A stretch of 12,825 bases of DNA from Acidobacteriota bacterium (GTDB lineage: Bacteria; Acidobacteriota; Polarisedimenticolia; Gp22-AA2), in the NCBI GenBank assembly GCA_016202915.1, contig JACQNT010000093.1:1-12825 (forward strand), read 5' to 3'. Shown here piece by piece: positions 1 to 7,134 of this stretch. The first letter of the stretch is position 1; each line of letters begins with the position of its first letter. Under the pieces are notes generated by a model. The model saw only the letters and a list, made by a program, of their open reading frames with translations, was not told the origin of the DNA and did not search any database. A program made the position numbers and the translations under genes.

Positions 1-1
1 G

Positions 2-1279
2 TACGAGACGACCCGGATCGAGGAGGCGCGCGTCCTCGCCCTGGTCAGGGGAGAGGACCTGGTGGAGGAGCTGGGAACCGGCGACGCGGGCCAGGTGCTG
101 CTCGACCGGACGCCGTTCTACGCCGAGGCCGGCGGCCAGGTCGGCGACACCGGCTACCTGACCGCCTCCACCGGCGTCGCCTTCGTGCGGGACACGCGCG
201 CCCCGCTGCCGCGGCTCAACCTGCACGACGTCGTGGTGCGCGAGGGGCGGCTGCGGGCAGGGGACATGGTGCGCGCCGAGGTCGATCGCGAGCGGCGCGA
301 GGCGGTGATGCGCAGCCACGACGCCACGCACCTGCTGCACGCCGCCCTGCGGGACGTGGTCGGGACGCACGTGAAGCAGGCCGGGTCGCTCGTGGACCCC
401 GATCGCCTGCGCTTCGATTTCAGCCACTACGCGGGGCTGTCGGAGGAGATCCTCCAGCAGGTCGAGGACGAGGTGAACGACGTCATCCGCCAGGACCTGC
501 CGATCACCACCCGCGTCATGCCGCTCGACGAAGCGCTGCGCCGCGGCGCCCTGGCGTTCTTCGGCGACAAGTACGGCGACGAGGTGCGGGTCGTGGAGGT
601 GCCCGGCTTCAGCATGGAGCTGTGCGGCGGCACGCACGCGGCCAGCACCGGCTCCATCGGCCTCCTGAAGGTCACGCAGGAACGCGGCATCGCCGCGGGC
701 ATCCGCCGCGTCGAGGCGCTGGCGGGACGCGCCGCGCTGGGCGATCTGCGCGAGGACCGGCGCCTGGTGGAGAAGCTCCAGTCCGCCCTCAACGTCGAAC
801 GCGCCCGGGTGCACGAGACGCTGGCGCGCCTCCTGGAGCAGAACCGCAGCATGGCCCGCGAGATCGAGAAGCTTAAGATAGACAGGGCCGCCGCCGGCGG
901 GGCCTCCGCCGAGGCGCAGGTCCAGGACGTCGAGGGCGTGAAGCTGATGGTCCCGGCGGTCCAGAAGGACCTCGACAGGAGCGCGGTGCGGGCGCTGATC
1001 GACAGGAACCGCGAGCGTCTCAAGTCGGGCGTCATCATCCAGTGGGCCGTGCAGGACGACCGGGTCCACGTGACCGTGTCGGTCAGCAGGGACCTGATCC
1101 CGCCGCTCCACGCGGGCGCGATCGTCAAGGAGCTGGCCGCGCTGGTCGGCGGCCGTGGCGGCGGCAAGGCCGACCTGGCGGAGGCGGGCGGCCGGCGCGC
1201 GGGCGACCCGGAAGGGACCCGCGTCAGCAGCATCGCCGTCGCCCGCGACGTGATCCGCAGCGCCAGGGCCGCGCGATGA
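2..1279 (+). CDS. alaS: Alanine--tRNA ligase, C-terminal half (5' end outside window)
   Basis: AlaRS charges tRNA-Ala and hydrolyses mischarged Ser/Gly-tRNA. The reading frame is already open at base 2 and gives 425 residues to a TGA. Family members are about 870-890 residues, so the aminoacylation core lies upstream. Visible in order: the stretch before the editing domain (TPFYAEAGGQVGDTG, about bases 110-151), the editing-site HxxxH motif (HDATH, 317-331), the second zinc-ligand motif CGGTH (623-637), a predicted coiled coil rich in E, R and L (about 755-890), and the DHHA1/C-Ala domain ending in a glycine-rich GGRGGGKADLAEAGG loop (about 1148-1192). All four metal ligands of the editing site are present, so proofreading looks intact. 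The stop overlaps the next ATG by 4 bp (ATGA). No internal start is proposed; the gene simply runs off the left edge. Family assignment is essentially certain. Confidence 0.97.
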   Translation, partial: YETTRIEEARVLALVRGEDLVEELGTGDAGQVLLDRTPFYAEAGGQVGDTGYLTASTGVAFVRDTRAPLPRLNLHDVVVREGRLRAGDMVRAEVDRERREAVMRSHDATHLLHAALRDVVGTHVKQAGSLVDPDRLRFDFSHYAGLSEEILQQVEDEVNDVIRQDLPITTRVMPLDEALRRGALAFFGDKYGDEVRVVEVPGFSMELCGGTHAASTGSIGLLKVTQERGIAAGIRRVEALAGRAALGDLREDRRLVEKLQSALNVERARVHETLARLLEQNRSMAREIEKLKIDRAAAGGASAEAQVQDVEGVKLMVPAVQKDLDRSAVRALIDRNRERLKSGVIIQWAVQDDRVHVTVSVSRDLIPPLHAGAIVKELAALVGGRGGGKADLAEAGGRRAGDPEGTRVSSIAVARDVIRSARAAR

Positions 1280-1899
1280 GACGCGCCGGCTGCCTCCTCC
1301 TGGGCGCCGCCTGCGCCCTCGCCCCCGCGGTCGCGGACGACATCTACTACCGGCAGGGCGCGGACGGGGCCCTGATCCTCACCAACATTCCCGATCACCG
1401 GGACCTGCGGGCCTATCCGACCCACGGCTCCCCCCGCGGGATGCGCTCGGGGGAGGCGTACCGGCAGCTCATCTCGAAGACCGCGCTGAAGCACGGCCTG
1501 GCGCCCGAGCTGGTGTACGCCCTGGCGGCGGTGGAATCCAGCTTCAACGCGCGGGCGGTATCGCCGAAGGGGGCCCTGGGCCTCATGCAGCTCATGCCGG
1601 AGACCGCCGCGCGCTTCGGCGTGGTCGATCCGTTCAACCCCGTCGAGAACGTGCTCGGCGGAGTGCGCTACCTGAGGTACCTCCTGGATCTCTTCAACGG
1701 CGACCACCGCCTGGCGCTCGCCGCGTACAATGCGGGCGAGAACGTCGTCCTGGCGCTCCGGGGCGTCCCGCCCTACCAGGAGACGCACCGCTACGTGGCG
1801 AAGGTGCTGCGGCTGTTCGGGACGCGCCAGCCCTACGCGGAGACGCCGCCGGCGCGGCCGGCGGAAGGGACCGCCGGCGCCGCCAGCCGGCCTCGCTGA
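1276..1899 (+). CDS. Secreted lytic transglycosylase (SLT family)
   Basis: 207 residues. It should cleave the MurNAc-GlcNAc bond of peptidoglycan to give 1,6-anhydro ends, acting outside the cytoplasmic membrane. Residues 1-20 look like a Sec signal (MRR, then a hydrophobic stretch, then AVA-DD). Residues 22-47 resemble the short DUF4124-like strand often found before SLT domains (IYYRQG...DGALILTNIP). The SLT domain spans about 64-180: catalytic Glu87 in AVESSFN, GLMQLMPET at 102-110, AAYNAGE at 149-155 and PYQETHRYV at 166-174. The C-terminus is a short Pro/Ala/Arg tail with no visible domain. The ATG overlaps the alaS stop (ATGA) and has no clear Shine-Dalgarno sequence, which suggests translational coupling. 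No lipobox is seen: Cys6 falls too early in the signal to be a convincing lipidation site. Pairing with alaS is probably positional rather than functional. Confidence 0.9.
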   Translation: MRRAGCLLLGAACALAPAVADDIYYRQGADGALILTNIPDHRDLRAYPTHGSPRGMRSGEAYRQLISKTALKHGLAPELVYALAAVESSFNARAVSPKGALGLMQLMPETAARFGVVDPFNPVENVLGGVRYLRYLLDLFNGDHRLALAAYNAGENVVLALRGVPPYQETHRYVAKVLRLFGTRQPYAETPPARPAEGTAGAASRPR

Positions 1900-1934
1900 C
1901 GGCGCAGCGCAGGCGCCGGGAAGGGGGCGGGCCG

Positions 1935-2975
1935 TTGTCCGAGGAACGCGGGCGCCGGGCCTTTGCGCGCGACTTCCCCAAGGCGGAGATCCACCTCCAC
2001 CTGGAAGGCTCCGTCGATCTCGACACCCTGGTCGGGCTGATCCGGGGCCGCGGCCGAACGGTGGGCCCGGAGGAGCGCAGGGAGCTCGGCCGTCTCTACC
2101 GGCACCGCGACTTCCCGCATTTCCTGGAGAACTTCCGTGATCTGTGCGCCCTGCTGCTGCGGCCCGAGGATTTCGCCCTCATCGCCTCCGCCCTCTCCGA
2201 GCGCCTGCGGCGCGACGGCGTGCGCTACGCCGAAGTCTTCTGCTCGCCGACGATCTTCGCGCGCTCCGGCGGGGTGCCGGCGGCCGAGATCCTGGACGCC
2301 GTCAGCGGGGCGGCGCGCGCCGGGGAGAAGCGCGGCGCTCCGCGGATGCGGTTCCTTCTCGATGGCGTGCGGCAGTTCGGCGTGCGCGCGCTCGAGGACC
2401 TGGTGCGCGCGGCGGCGGACTGCAGGCGGTACGGCGTCATCGGCATCGGGATGGGGGGGGACGAGAAGGCCCTGCCGACCGGCGATTTCGCCGCGCCCTA
2501 CCGTGAGGCGCGCCGGCTCGGCCTGCGCACCACCGTGCACGCCGGCGAGTTCGACGGGCCGCGATCCGTCTGGGAGGCGCTGGAGGTCCTGGAGGTGGAG
2601 CGCGTCGGCCACGGCATCCGGGCGGCGGAGGACCCGGAACTGGTCAGCCTGCTGCGCCGCACCGGCGTCCCCCTGGAGTGCTGCCCCACGAGCAATCTGA
2701 TGACCGGCGTGGTGCGCCGCTGGGAGGATCACCCGATCCGGGCGCTGCACCGGGCGGGCGTGGCGGTCACGGTCAGCAGCGACGATCCGGCGCTGTTCAG
2801 GACCTCCGCGGCGGGAGAGTGGCAGGTGCTTCAGGAGCGCCTCGGACTGTCGCCGGAGGAGGTCCTGGCGATCGGCATGCGCACGGCGCGCTCCGCCTTC
2901 ATGCCGGAGGGCGACAGGACGGAACTCCTCGACGCGATGCGGCGCGAGGCCGCCCGCTCCGGAATCGCGTCGTGA
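1935..2975 (+). CDS. Adenosine deaminase family protein (amidohydrolase fold)
   Basis: 346 residues, the usual length for the ADA/adenine deaminase family, which hydrolytically removes the 6-amino group of purine compounds using one zinc. Metal and catalytic motifs are all visible: HLHLEGS (His20, His22), GGDE at 174-177, HAGE at 202-205 (zinc His and catalytic Glu), VGHG at 224-227, CPTSN at 250-254 and SSDDP at 281-285. The TTG start at 1935 is chosen because LPKAE-like family N-termini begin about 10-15 residues before HxH, and a G-rich stretch (aagggggcggg) lies just upstream. It begins 35 bp after the transglycosylase stop and its own stop overlaps the next GTG. A run of eight G (2453-2460) sits in the GGDE coding region; the frame is intact. 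Substrate is not settled: adenosine, adenine and 6-aminodeoxyfutalosine deaminases (futalosine menaquinone pathway) share these motifs. Confidence 0.9.
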   Translation: MSEERGRRAFARDFPKAEIHLHLEGSVDLDTLVGLIRGRGRTVGPEERRELGRLYRHRDFPHFLENFRDLCALLLRPEDFALIASALSERLRRDGVRYAEVFCSPTIFARSGGVPAAEILDAVSGAARAGEKRGAPRMRFLLDGVRQFGVRALEDLVRAAADCRRYGVIGIGMGGDEKALPTGDFAAPYREARRLGLRTTVHAGEFDGPRSVWEALEVLEVERVGHGIRAAEDPELVSLLRRTGVPLECCPTSNLMTGVVRRWEDHPIRALHRAGVAVTVSSDDPALFRTSAAGEWQVLQERLGLSPEEVLAIGMRTARSAFMPEGDRTELLDAMRREAARSGIAS

Positions 2976-4990
2976 AGCGCCCCCTTCTTTCCGGACGCCG
3001 CGCCGCGTACCTCCTCCTCCTGTTCCTGGCGGCGTATGTCGGCATCCTGTCCGCGCTCCTCCGCCCGACCGGCGGCCTGCGCGGCAGCTATTCCATGCCC
3101 GGGCCGAGGAACGCCGAAGAGGTGGTCCACGAGCGGATCGATCCGCGGATCGATTTCCCCGTCCCGCAGAGGATCGACGCCGCTTACCTGTTCCACTGGG
3201 ACATGGGGCGGCACGGCTTTCCCGCCCGGCGGCCGCCGTACATCATCCGCTGGCGGGGCCTCCTGCGTGTCCCGCGCGCCGGGCGGTACGGCTTCGAGGT
3301 CCAGGCCCAGGGGAAGGCCGCGCTGCGGATCGGCGGAGCGCCCGTCGCCCTCCTGCCCGACGCCGTGACCGAAATCGACCTGAAGCCCGGGCTGGCACCG
3401 CTCGAGATCGACTACAACCTGGAGCAGGGGGAGGCCTTGCTGGTCCTGCGCTGGCAGCCCCCGGGAAGCCGGCTCCATACGGTGCCGTCCTCCTCCCTGG
3501 CTCCCGACGCGGAGGCGATCAAGAAAGGGAAGCAGCGCCGCGCCGTGGCCTGGTTCCTGATCATCGCGGGCGCCGCGGCGGCGGCTCTCGCCTTGGCCCG
3601 GGGCCGGAAGCCGGAGGGGGCCGCCGGTCGCCTGCCGGGCCTGCTCGAAGGGGAAAAGGCGACGCTCGCGCTCGGCGCGATCCTGATCCTGGCCGCGACG
3701 CTGCGTTTTCACGACTACGCCCTGGTGCCCTTCCACCACGAGACGGCGGACGAGTACCAGCATGCCTGGGAGGGATGGCACCTGCTGCACGAGGGCTCGC
3801 CGCGGGCCTGGAGCACCTTCCCGGATCGCTACCCGGTTGATCAGACGCTCGACTTCCGCTGGTTCGGCGACCGCTACGTCCTGGTGCGGCCGTACTTTGA
3901 TCACCCGCCCCTGTTCTCCCTCCCCGTCGGACTCGTGTGCTCCCTCGCGGGGGCGCGCCATTTCCTGGAATGCTCCCTTCCCGTCATGCGCCTGGTGCCG
4001 ATCCTCCTGAGCCTGCTGGGGGTCGTGCTCCTCGATCGTCTGGCGCGCGCCTACGGCGCCTCCGAGCAGGCGGCGCTCCTGGCCGCCCTGGTGTACGCCA
4101 CGCTCCCGATCATCGTCGTCTCCCACCGACTGGTCAAAGCCGAGAGCCTCCTGGCCCTCCTGTTCATGGGAGCGATCCTGATGGTGCTGCGACACGAGCG
4201 GACGGCGGCGACGCGGGACATCGTCCTGGCGGGGGTGCTGTGCGGCCTGTCGCTCTGGACGAAGGCGACCGGCGCCGCGGTGCCCGCCGTGGTCCTCATC
4301 ATGATGACCGCCCGGCGGCGCTACCGCGGCGCCCTGCTGGCCCTGGCGGTGACGGCGGGGTTCTTCGCGGCCTACCTGGCCTACGCCTGGGCGTACGACT
4401 TCGAGATCTTCCTGAAGGTGATCCAGGCCCAGGCCACCACGAAGTGGGTGAGCCTGGAAGCGGTGAATGACCTTCTCGGCGGGAAGGTGGTGGTCAAGTA
4501 CTTCGGCCGCGGCTGGTACCTGTGGCTGCTGCTCTGCGCCGGCCTGGCCGCACTGCGCCGGGAGCGGGCCCTCCTCCTGCCGGTGGCGGTCTATGCGATC
4601 GTCATCGCCCTCACGGCGGACTACCGGGTGATTTACGGCTGGTACCGGGTCCCGCTCTACCCGTTCCTGTGCGTGGGGGCCGGCCTCGCCCTGGAAGAGA
4701 TGATCCGGGAGGCGGACCTGTTCCGCACCTTTCCCTACGCGGTCACGGCGGGTGTCTCCGGCCTGCTGTACGCTCTGCCGGAGCCGCTCGCCCATAGCAA
4801 GACGGCCGTCGTCCTGTTCGCGGCGCTGGCGCTCGGGCCCTACCTGCTGCGCCTGGCGCACGACGGCCCCGTGAGCGCGCGGCTGGCCCGGGGCGCCACC
4901 TACCTGCTCCTCCTGGCGGGTCTCCTCACCAGCCTGGCTTCGGTCGGGGGTCTCCTGGAGATCTACTCCGCCACCCGCGGCCTGCGCTGA
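2972..4990 (+). CDS. GT-C membrane glycosyltransferase with an N-terminal PA14-like domain
   Basis: 672 residues from a GTG that overlaps the deaminase stop (GTGA). A first membrane helix (about 11-30) is followed by a roughly 150-residue soluble segment. Its core (about 68-165) matches PA14 pattern: YIIRWRGLLRVP at 90-101, AGRYGFEV at 103-110 and LRIGG at 118-122, then IDYNLEQGEALLVLRW at 146-161. A second helix (about 192-210) precedes a GT-C core of the PMT_2/ArnT type. That core has an acidic pair in the first outer loop (ETADEYQ, Asp260/Glu261), HPPLFSLPVG at 311-320, many hydrophobic helices, and YRVPLYPFL at 558-566. Such enzymes move a sugar from polyprenyl-phosphate onto a lipid, glycan or protein outside the membrane; the acceptor here is unknown. 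PA14 domains commonly bind carbohydrate, so the domain may hold the acceptor (inference). The 3' end overlaps the convergent mutase gene by 65 bp. Confidence 0.82.
   Translation: MKRPLLSGRRAAYLLLLFLAAYVGILSALLRPTGGLRGSYSMPGPRNAEEVVHERIDPRIDFPVPQRIDAAYLFHWDMGRHGFPARRPPYIIRWRGLLRVPRAGRYGFEVQAQGKAALRIGGAPVALLPDAVTEIDLKPGLAPLEIDYNLEQGEALLVLRWQPPGSRLHTVPSSSLAPDAEAIKKGKQRRAVAWFLIIAGAAAAALALARGRKPEGAAGRLPGLLEGEKATLALGAILILAATLRFHDYALVPFHHETADEYQHAWEGWHLLHEGSPRAWSTFPDRYPVDQTLDFRWFGDRYVLVRPYFDHPPLFSLPVGLVCSLAGARHFLECSLPVMRLVPILLSLLGVVLLDRLARAYGASEQAALLAALVYATLPIIVVSHRLVKAESLLALLFMGAILMVLRHERTAATRDIVLAGVLCGLSLWTKATGAAVPAVVLIMMTARRRYRGALLALAVTAGFFAAYLAYAWAYDFEIFLKVIQAQATTKWVSLEAVNDLLGGKVVVKYFGRGWYLWLLLCAGLAALRRERALLLPVAVYAIVIALTADYRVIYGWYRVPLYPFLCVGAGLALEEMIREADLFRTFPYAVTAGVSGLLYALPEPLAHSKTAVVLFAALALGPYLLRLAHDGPVSARLARGATYLLLLAGLLTSLASVGGLLEIYSATRGLR
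3137..3154. repeat. 18-bp perfect palindrome inside the glycosyltransferase gene
   Basis: Bases 3137-3154 read ATCGATCCGCGGATCGAT on both strands. A shorter 12-bp palindrome (3134-3145) overlaps its left half. In the coding frame it gives the near-repeat RIDPRID. It may only reflect that peptide repeat plus codon bias; no regulatory role is shown. Confidence 0.4.
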
Positions 4991-6407
4991 AGCGCCGTTC
5001 CCTCAGCGCCGGCCGGCGCGGGCCGCGGCGGAGGCGCGCGATGCCGGAGCGGATCAGCCGCTGCACCAGCGCCTCGGTGGGCGCCTCGCAGTACACCCGC
5101 AGAACCGGCTCGGTGCCGGAAGCGCGGAACAGGATCCAGCCGTTGTCCCCCAGGAGGAGCTTGACGCCGTCGAGGGCGTCGATCCCCCGGACGGCGACGC
5201 CGGCGAGGCGCGCGGGAGGCCGCGCCTGGAGGCCGGCCACGGCCTCCCGGCCGGCGTCCGACGGGATCGGCAGGTCGACGCGGCGGTAGGCGTAGCGGCC
5301 GTACGTGTTCTCGATCACGGCGACCCGGCGGCTGAGCCGCCGGTCGCCGGACGCCAGCATCTCGAGGAGGATCAATCCCACCAGAATGCCGTCGCGCTCC
5401 GGGAGGTAGCGCTTGACTCCGATCCCGCCGCTCTCCTCGCCGCCGATCAGGATGTCCTGCTCGAGCATCAGGCGCGCGATATGCTTGAAGCCGACCGGCA
5501 GATCGTGGAACGGCAGGGCATAGCGGCGGGCGATCCGCTCGGCCACCAGGGTATTGGCGAACGTGCGGGCGATCCCGCCGCGCCAGCCCTTCCCCTCCAG
5601 CAGGTGGACGGCGACGAGGGCGAAGACCTGAAACGGAGACAGGATGCGCCCGGTCTCGTCGCACACCGCGACTCGATCGCCGTCGCCGTCGGTGGCGATG
5701 CCGAGGTGCGCGCGGTGGCGTAGCACCGCCTCCCGCAGAGGTCCGAGGTTCTCGACACGGGGCTCCGGGCTCACGCCCCCGAACAGGACGTCGGGGTTGC
5801 CGCGCACGGTCACCACGCGCGTCAGCCCCCCGGCAAGAAGGGTCTCGAGGATCCGGCCTGCGGCGCCGTGCATGCTGTCCGCGACCACGCGCAGCGACGC
5901 GGCCCGGATGTCTTCCAGGTCGGCGACGGCGCGCAGCCGGGGCACGTACGCGGGGAGAAACGGGTGGCGCCTCTGCGGCACCCGGCCCGGCCGCGGCGCG
6001 CGCCGCTCCAGCAGCGCCTCCAGTCGGGCGGTGAGCTCCGGCGGGGCGCTTCCTCCGAAGGCCGCCTTGACCTTGAGGCCGTTGTAGTGGGGCGGGTTGT
6101 GGCTGGCGGTGATGCAGACACCCAAGGGCGCCCCCGACGCCACCACCTGGCAGGAGACCATCGGCGTGGTCGTCGGGGCCTCGGGGAGGAGGGTGGGGAT
6201 GCCGTTCCCCTCCAGGACGCCGGCCACCGCCTCGGCGAACCGCCCGCTCAGGAACCGGACGTCGTGGCCGACGGGGACCGGGCCCCCGGACCGCCCCTCT
6301 TCATGGATCAGGTCGGCGATCGCCTGGGCGACGGCCCGGACGTTGTCGAAGGTGAAATCGTCGGCGATGACGCCCCGCCAGCCGTCGGTCCCGAATCGAA
6401 TCGCCAC
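4926..6407 (-). CDS. Phosphoglucomutase/phosphomannomutase family protein
   Basis: 493 residues. It should interconvert hexose-6-phosphate and hexose-1-phosphate, feeding nucleotide-sugar synthesis in the cytoplasm. Landmarks: FGTDGWRG at 5-12, the phosphoserine loop TASHNPPHYNG at 100-110 (Ser102), the metal loop DGDGDR at 240-245, the sugar-binding loop GGEESGG at 322-328, and the phosphate-binding loop RASGTEP at 428-434. FGTDGWRG rather than the FGTDGVRG typical of GlmM favours PGM/PMM. The start is the GTG at 6407, with a GGAG five bases before it; the adjacent TTG (6410) would leave no spacer. The family domain seems to end near residue 460. The last 33 residues are an Arg/Pro-rich tail, and its final 21 codons lie antisense to the end of the glycosyltransferase gene. 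This is the only minus-strand gene here, so it has its own promoter, probably in the 6408-6546 spacer. Confidence 0.93.
   Translation of the reverse strand: MAIRFGTDGWRGVIADDFTFDNVRAVAQAIADLIHEEGRSGGPVPVGHDVRFLSGRFAEAVAGVLEGNGIPTLLPEAPTTTPMVSCQVVASGAPLGVCITASHNPPHYNGLKVKAAFGGSAPPELTARLEALLERRAPRPGRVPQRRHPFLPAYVPRLRAVADLEDIRAASLRVVADSMHGAAGRILETLLAGGLTRVVTVRGNPDVLFGGVSPEPRVENLGPLREAVLRHRAHLGIATDGDGDRVAVCDETGRILSPFQVFALVAVHLLEGKGWRGGIARTFANTLVAERIARRYALPFHDLPVGFKHIARLMLEQDILIGGEESGGIGVKRYLPERDGILVGLILLEMLASGDRRLSRRVAVIENTYGRYAYRRVDLPIPSDAGREAVAGLQARPPARLAGVAVRGIDALDGVKLLLGDNGWILFRASGTEPVLRVYCEAPTEALVQRLIRSGIARLRRGPRRPALRERRFSAGRGWRSRSPGDPRPKPGW
5006..5019. repeat. 14-bp GC palindrome near the convergent gene ends
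   Basis: Bases 5006-5019 read GCGCCGGCCGGCGC, identical on both strands. It starts 15 bp after the glycosyltransferase stop and lies within the codons of the mutase C-terminal tail. As RNA it could form a 5-bp stem with a 4-base loop on either strand. There is no T-run after it, so a terminator role is only a possibility. Confidence 0.35.
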
Positions 6408-6546
6408 CAACTCTCCGGTTGACCGTCCCGCCGGGCTTGTGCTAGCGTTGCCATCCCCGCGAGCGAGAGGATGCCGAGGGCGTGGACGGGCGCGGGAGTC
6501 GGCCTCGCCGGCGCATTCTACATCTTGCTTCCAGCACGCGGACGGG
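6408..6546. promoter_or_regulatory. Divergent intergenic spacer, presumed promoters for the mutase and pgsA operon
   Basis: This 139-bp gap lies between the GTG of the minus-strand mutase and the ATG of pgsA, which point away from each other, so promoters for both are expected here. I could not identify a convincing -35/-10 pair in either direction. The only slightly AT-richer patch is 6515-6530 (attctacatcttgctt), 17-32 bp before the pgsA ATG, with poor -10 matches and no good -35 box. A GGAG at 6413-6416 on the minus strand is the mutase Shine-Dalgarno. The role is inferred from gene layout, not from recognised motifs. Confidence 0.45.
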
Positions 6547-7134
6547 ATGATCAACCTTCCAACCTGGATCACGATCGTCCGCATTTTCCTGACGCCCGTC
6601 CTCGTGGTCGTCCTCATGACCCGGGTGACCGCCTTCGAGCCGATCGGCCTCTCCTGGCAGATGATCGGAGCGGCCCTCTTCCTGCTGGCGTCGTTCACCG
6701 ATTACCTGGACGGCTGGCTGGCGCGCCGGCGGAACCAGGTCACCACCCTGGGAATCCTCCTGGACCCGATCGCCGACAGGCTCCTCACCTCGGCCGCCTT
6801 CATCTCCCTGGTGCAGATCGGCGTGGCGCCCGCCTGGATGGTCTGGATCATCGTGGGGCGAGAGTTCGCGATCGACGGCCTCAGGATGATCGCCTCGAGC
6901 CAGGGGATCACGATCGGCGCGAGCGTCTGGGGCAAGTACAAGACGGCCAGCCAGGTGGTGGCGATCGTCCTGCTCATTCTCGGCTACGAGTACCTCGGGA
7001 AGTGGAACGTCGCGGGCGATGTCGCGATCTGGGTCGTGGTCGTCCTGGCGATCTTCTCCGCCGCCGACTACTTCCTCAAGTTCTCCCGCCGGCTGGGCGT
7101 CGTGGGCGGGCGGCCCGGGGGCGGGCTTGGGTAA
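6547..7134 (+). CDS. pgsA: CDP-diacylglycerol--glycerol-3-phosphate 3-phosphatidyltransferase
   Basis: 195 residues, normal for PgsA. It is an integral membrane enzyme joining CDP-diacylglycerol to glycerol-3-phosphate to make phosphatidylglycerol-phosphate, the committed step to phosphatidylglycerol and cardiolipin. The N-terminus MINLPTWITIVRIFLTP is typical of the family. The CDP-alcohol phosphatidyltransferase motif is complete: Asp52, Asp55-Gly56, Ala59-Arg60, Gly69, Asp73 and Asp77, with the correct spacing D-x2-DG-x2-AR-x8-G-x3-D-x3-D. Hydrophobic segments lie at about 8-25, 38-51, 80-105, 134-147 and 157-172. The ATG at 6547 is chosen from the conserved N-terminus; the region upstream (gcggacggg) is only a weak Shine-Dalgarno. 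It is the first gene of the eight-gene operon and its 3' end overlaps the next start by 8 bp. Its substrate glycerol-3-phosphate is supplied by gpsA in the same operon. Other CDP-alcohol transferases are possible but less likely. Confidence 0.93.
   Translation: MINLPTWITIVRIFLTPVLVVVLMTRVTAFEPIGLSWQMIGAALFLLASFTDYLDGWLARRRNQVTTLGILLDPIADRLLTSAAFISLVQIGVAPAWMVWIIVGREFAIDGLRMIASSQGITIGASVWGKYKTASQVVAIVLLILGYEYLGKWNVAGDVAIWVVVVLAIFSAADYFLKFSRRLGVVGGRPGGGLG

Noticed and set aside
427..1788. A 453-codon minus-strand open frame opposite alaS and the transglycosylase
   Set aside because: It spans two genes with complete catalytic motifs, its product is low-complexity Ser/Arg/Pro-rich, and no family signature is seen.
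2831..4861. A 676-codon open frame on the minus strand opposite the glycosyltransferase
   Set aside because: The translation is rich in Q, R, H and G with no membrane segments or motifs. It is the mirror of a strongly motif-bearing GT-C gene, and such long antisense frames are common at this GC content.
6471..6546. A small gene starting at the ATG at 6471 before pgsA
   Set aside because: That ATG is out of frame with pgsA, has no conserved product, and its frame runs as an overlapping shadow through pgsA.
6408..6698. An N-terminal extension of the mutase upstream of 6407
   Set aside because: The family N-terminus (AIRFGTDGWRG) begins at 6407 and a Shine-Dalgarno lies at 6413-6416. The extension would run across pgsA codons and has no family match.
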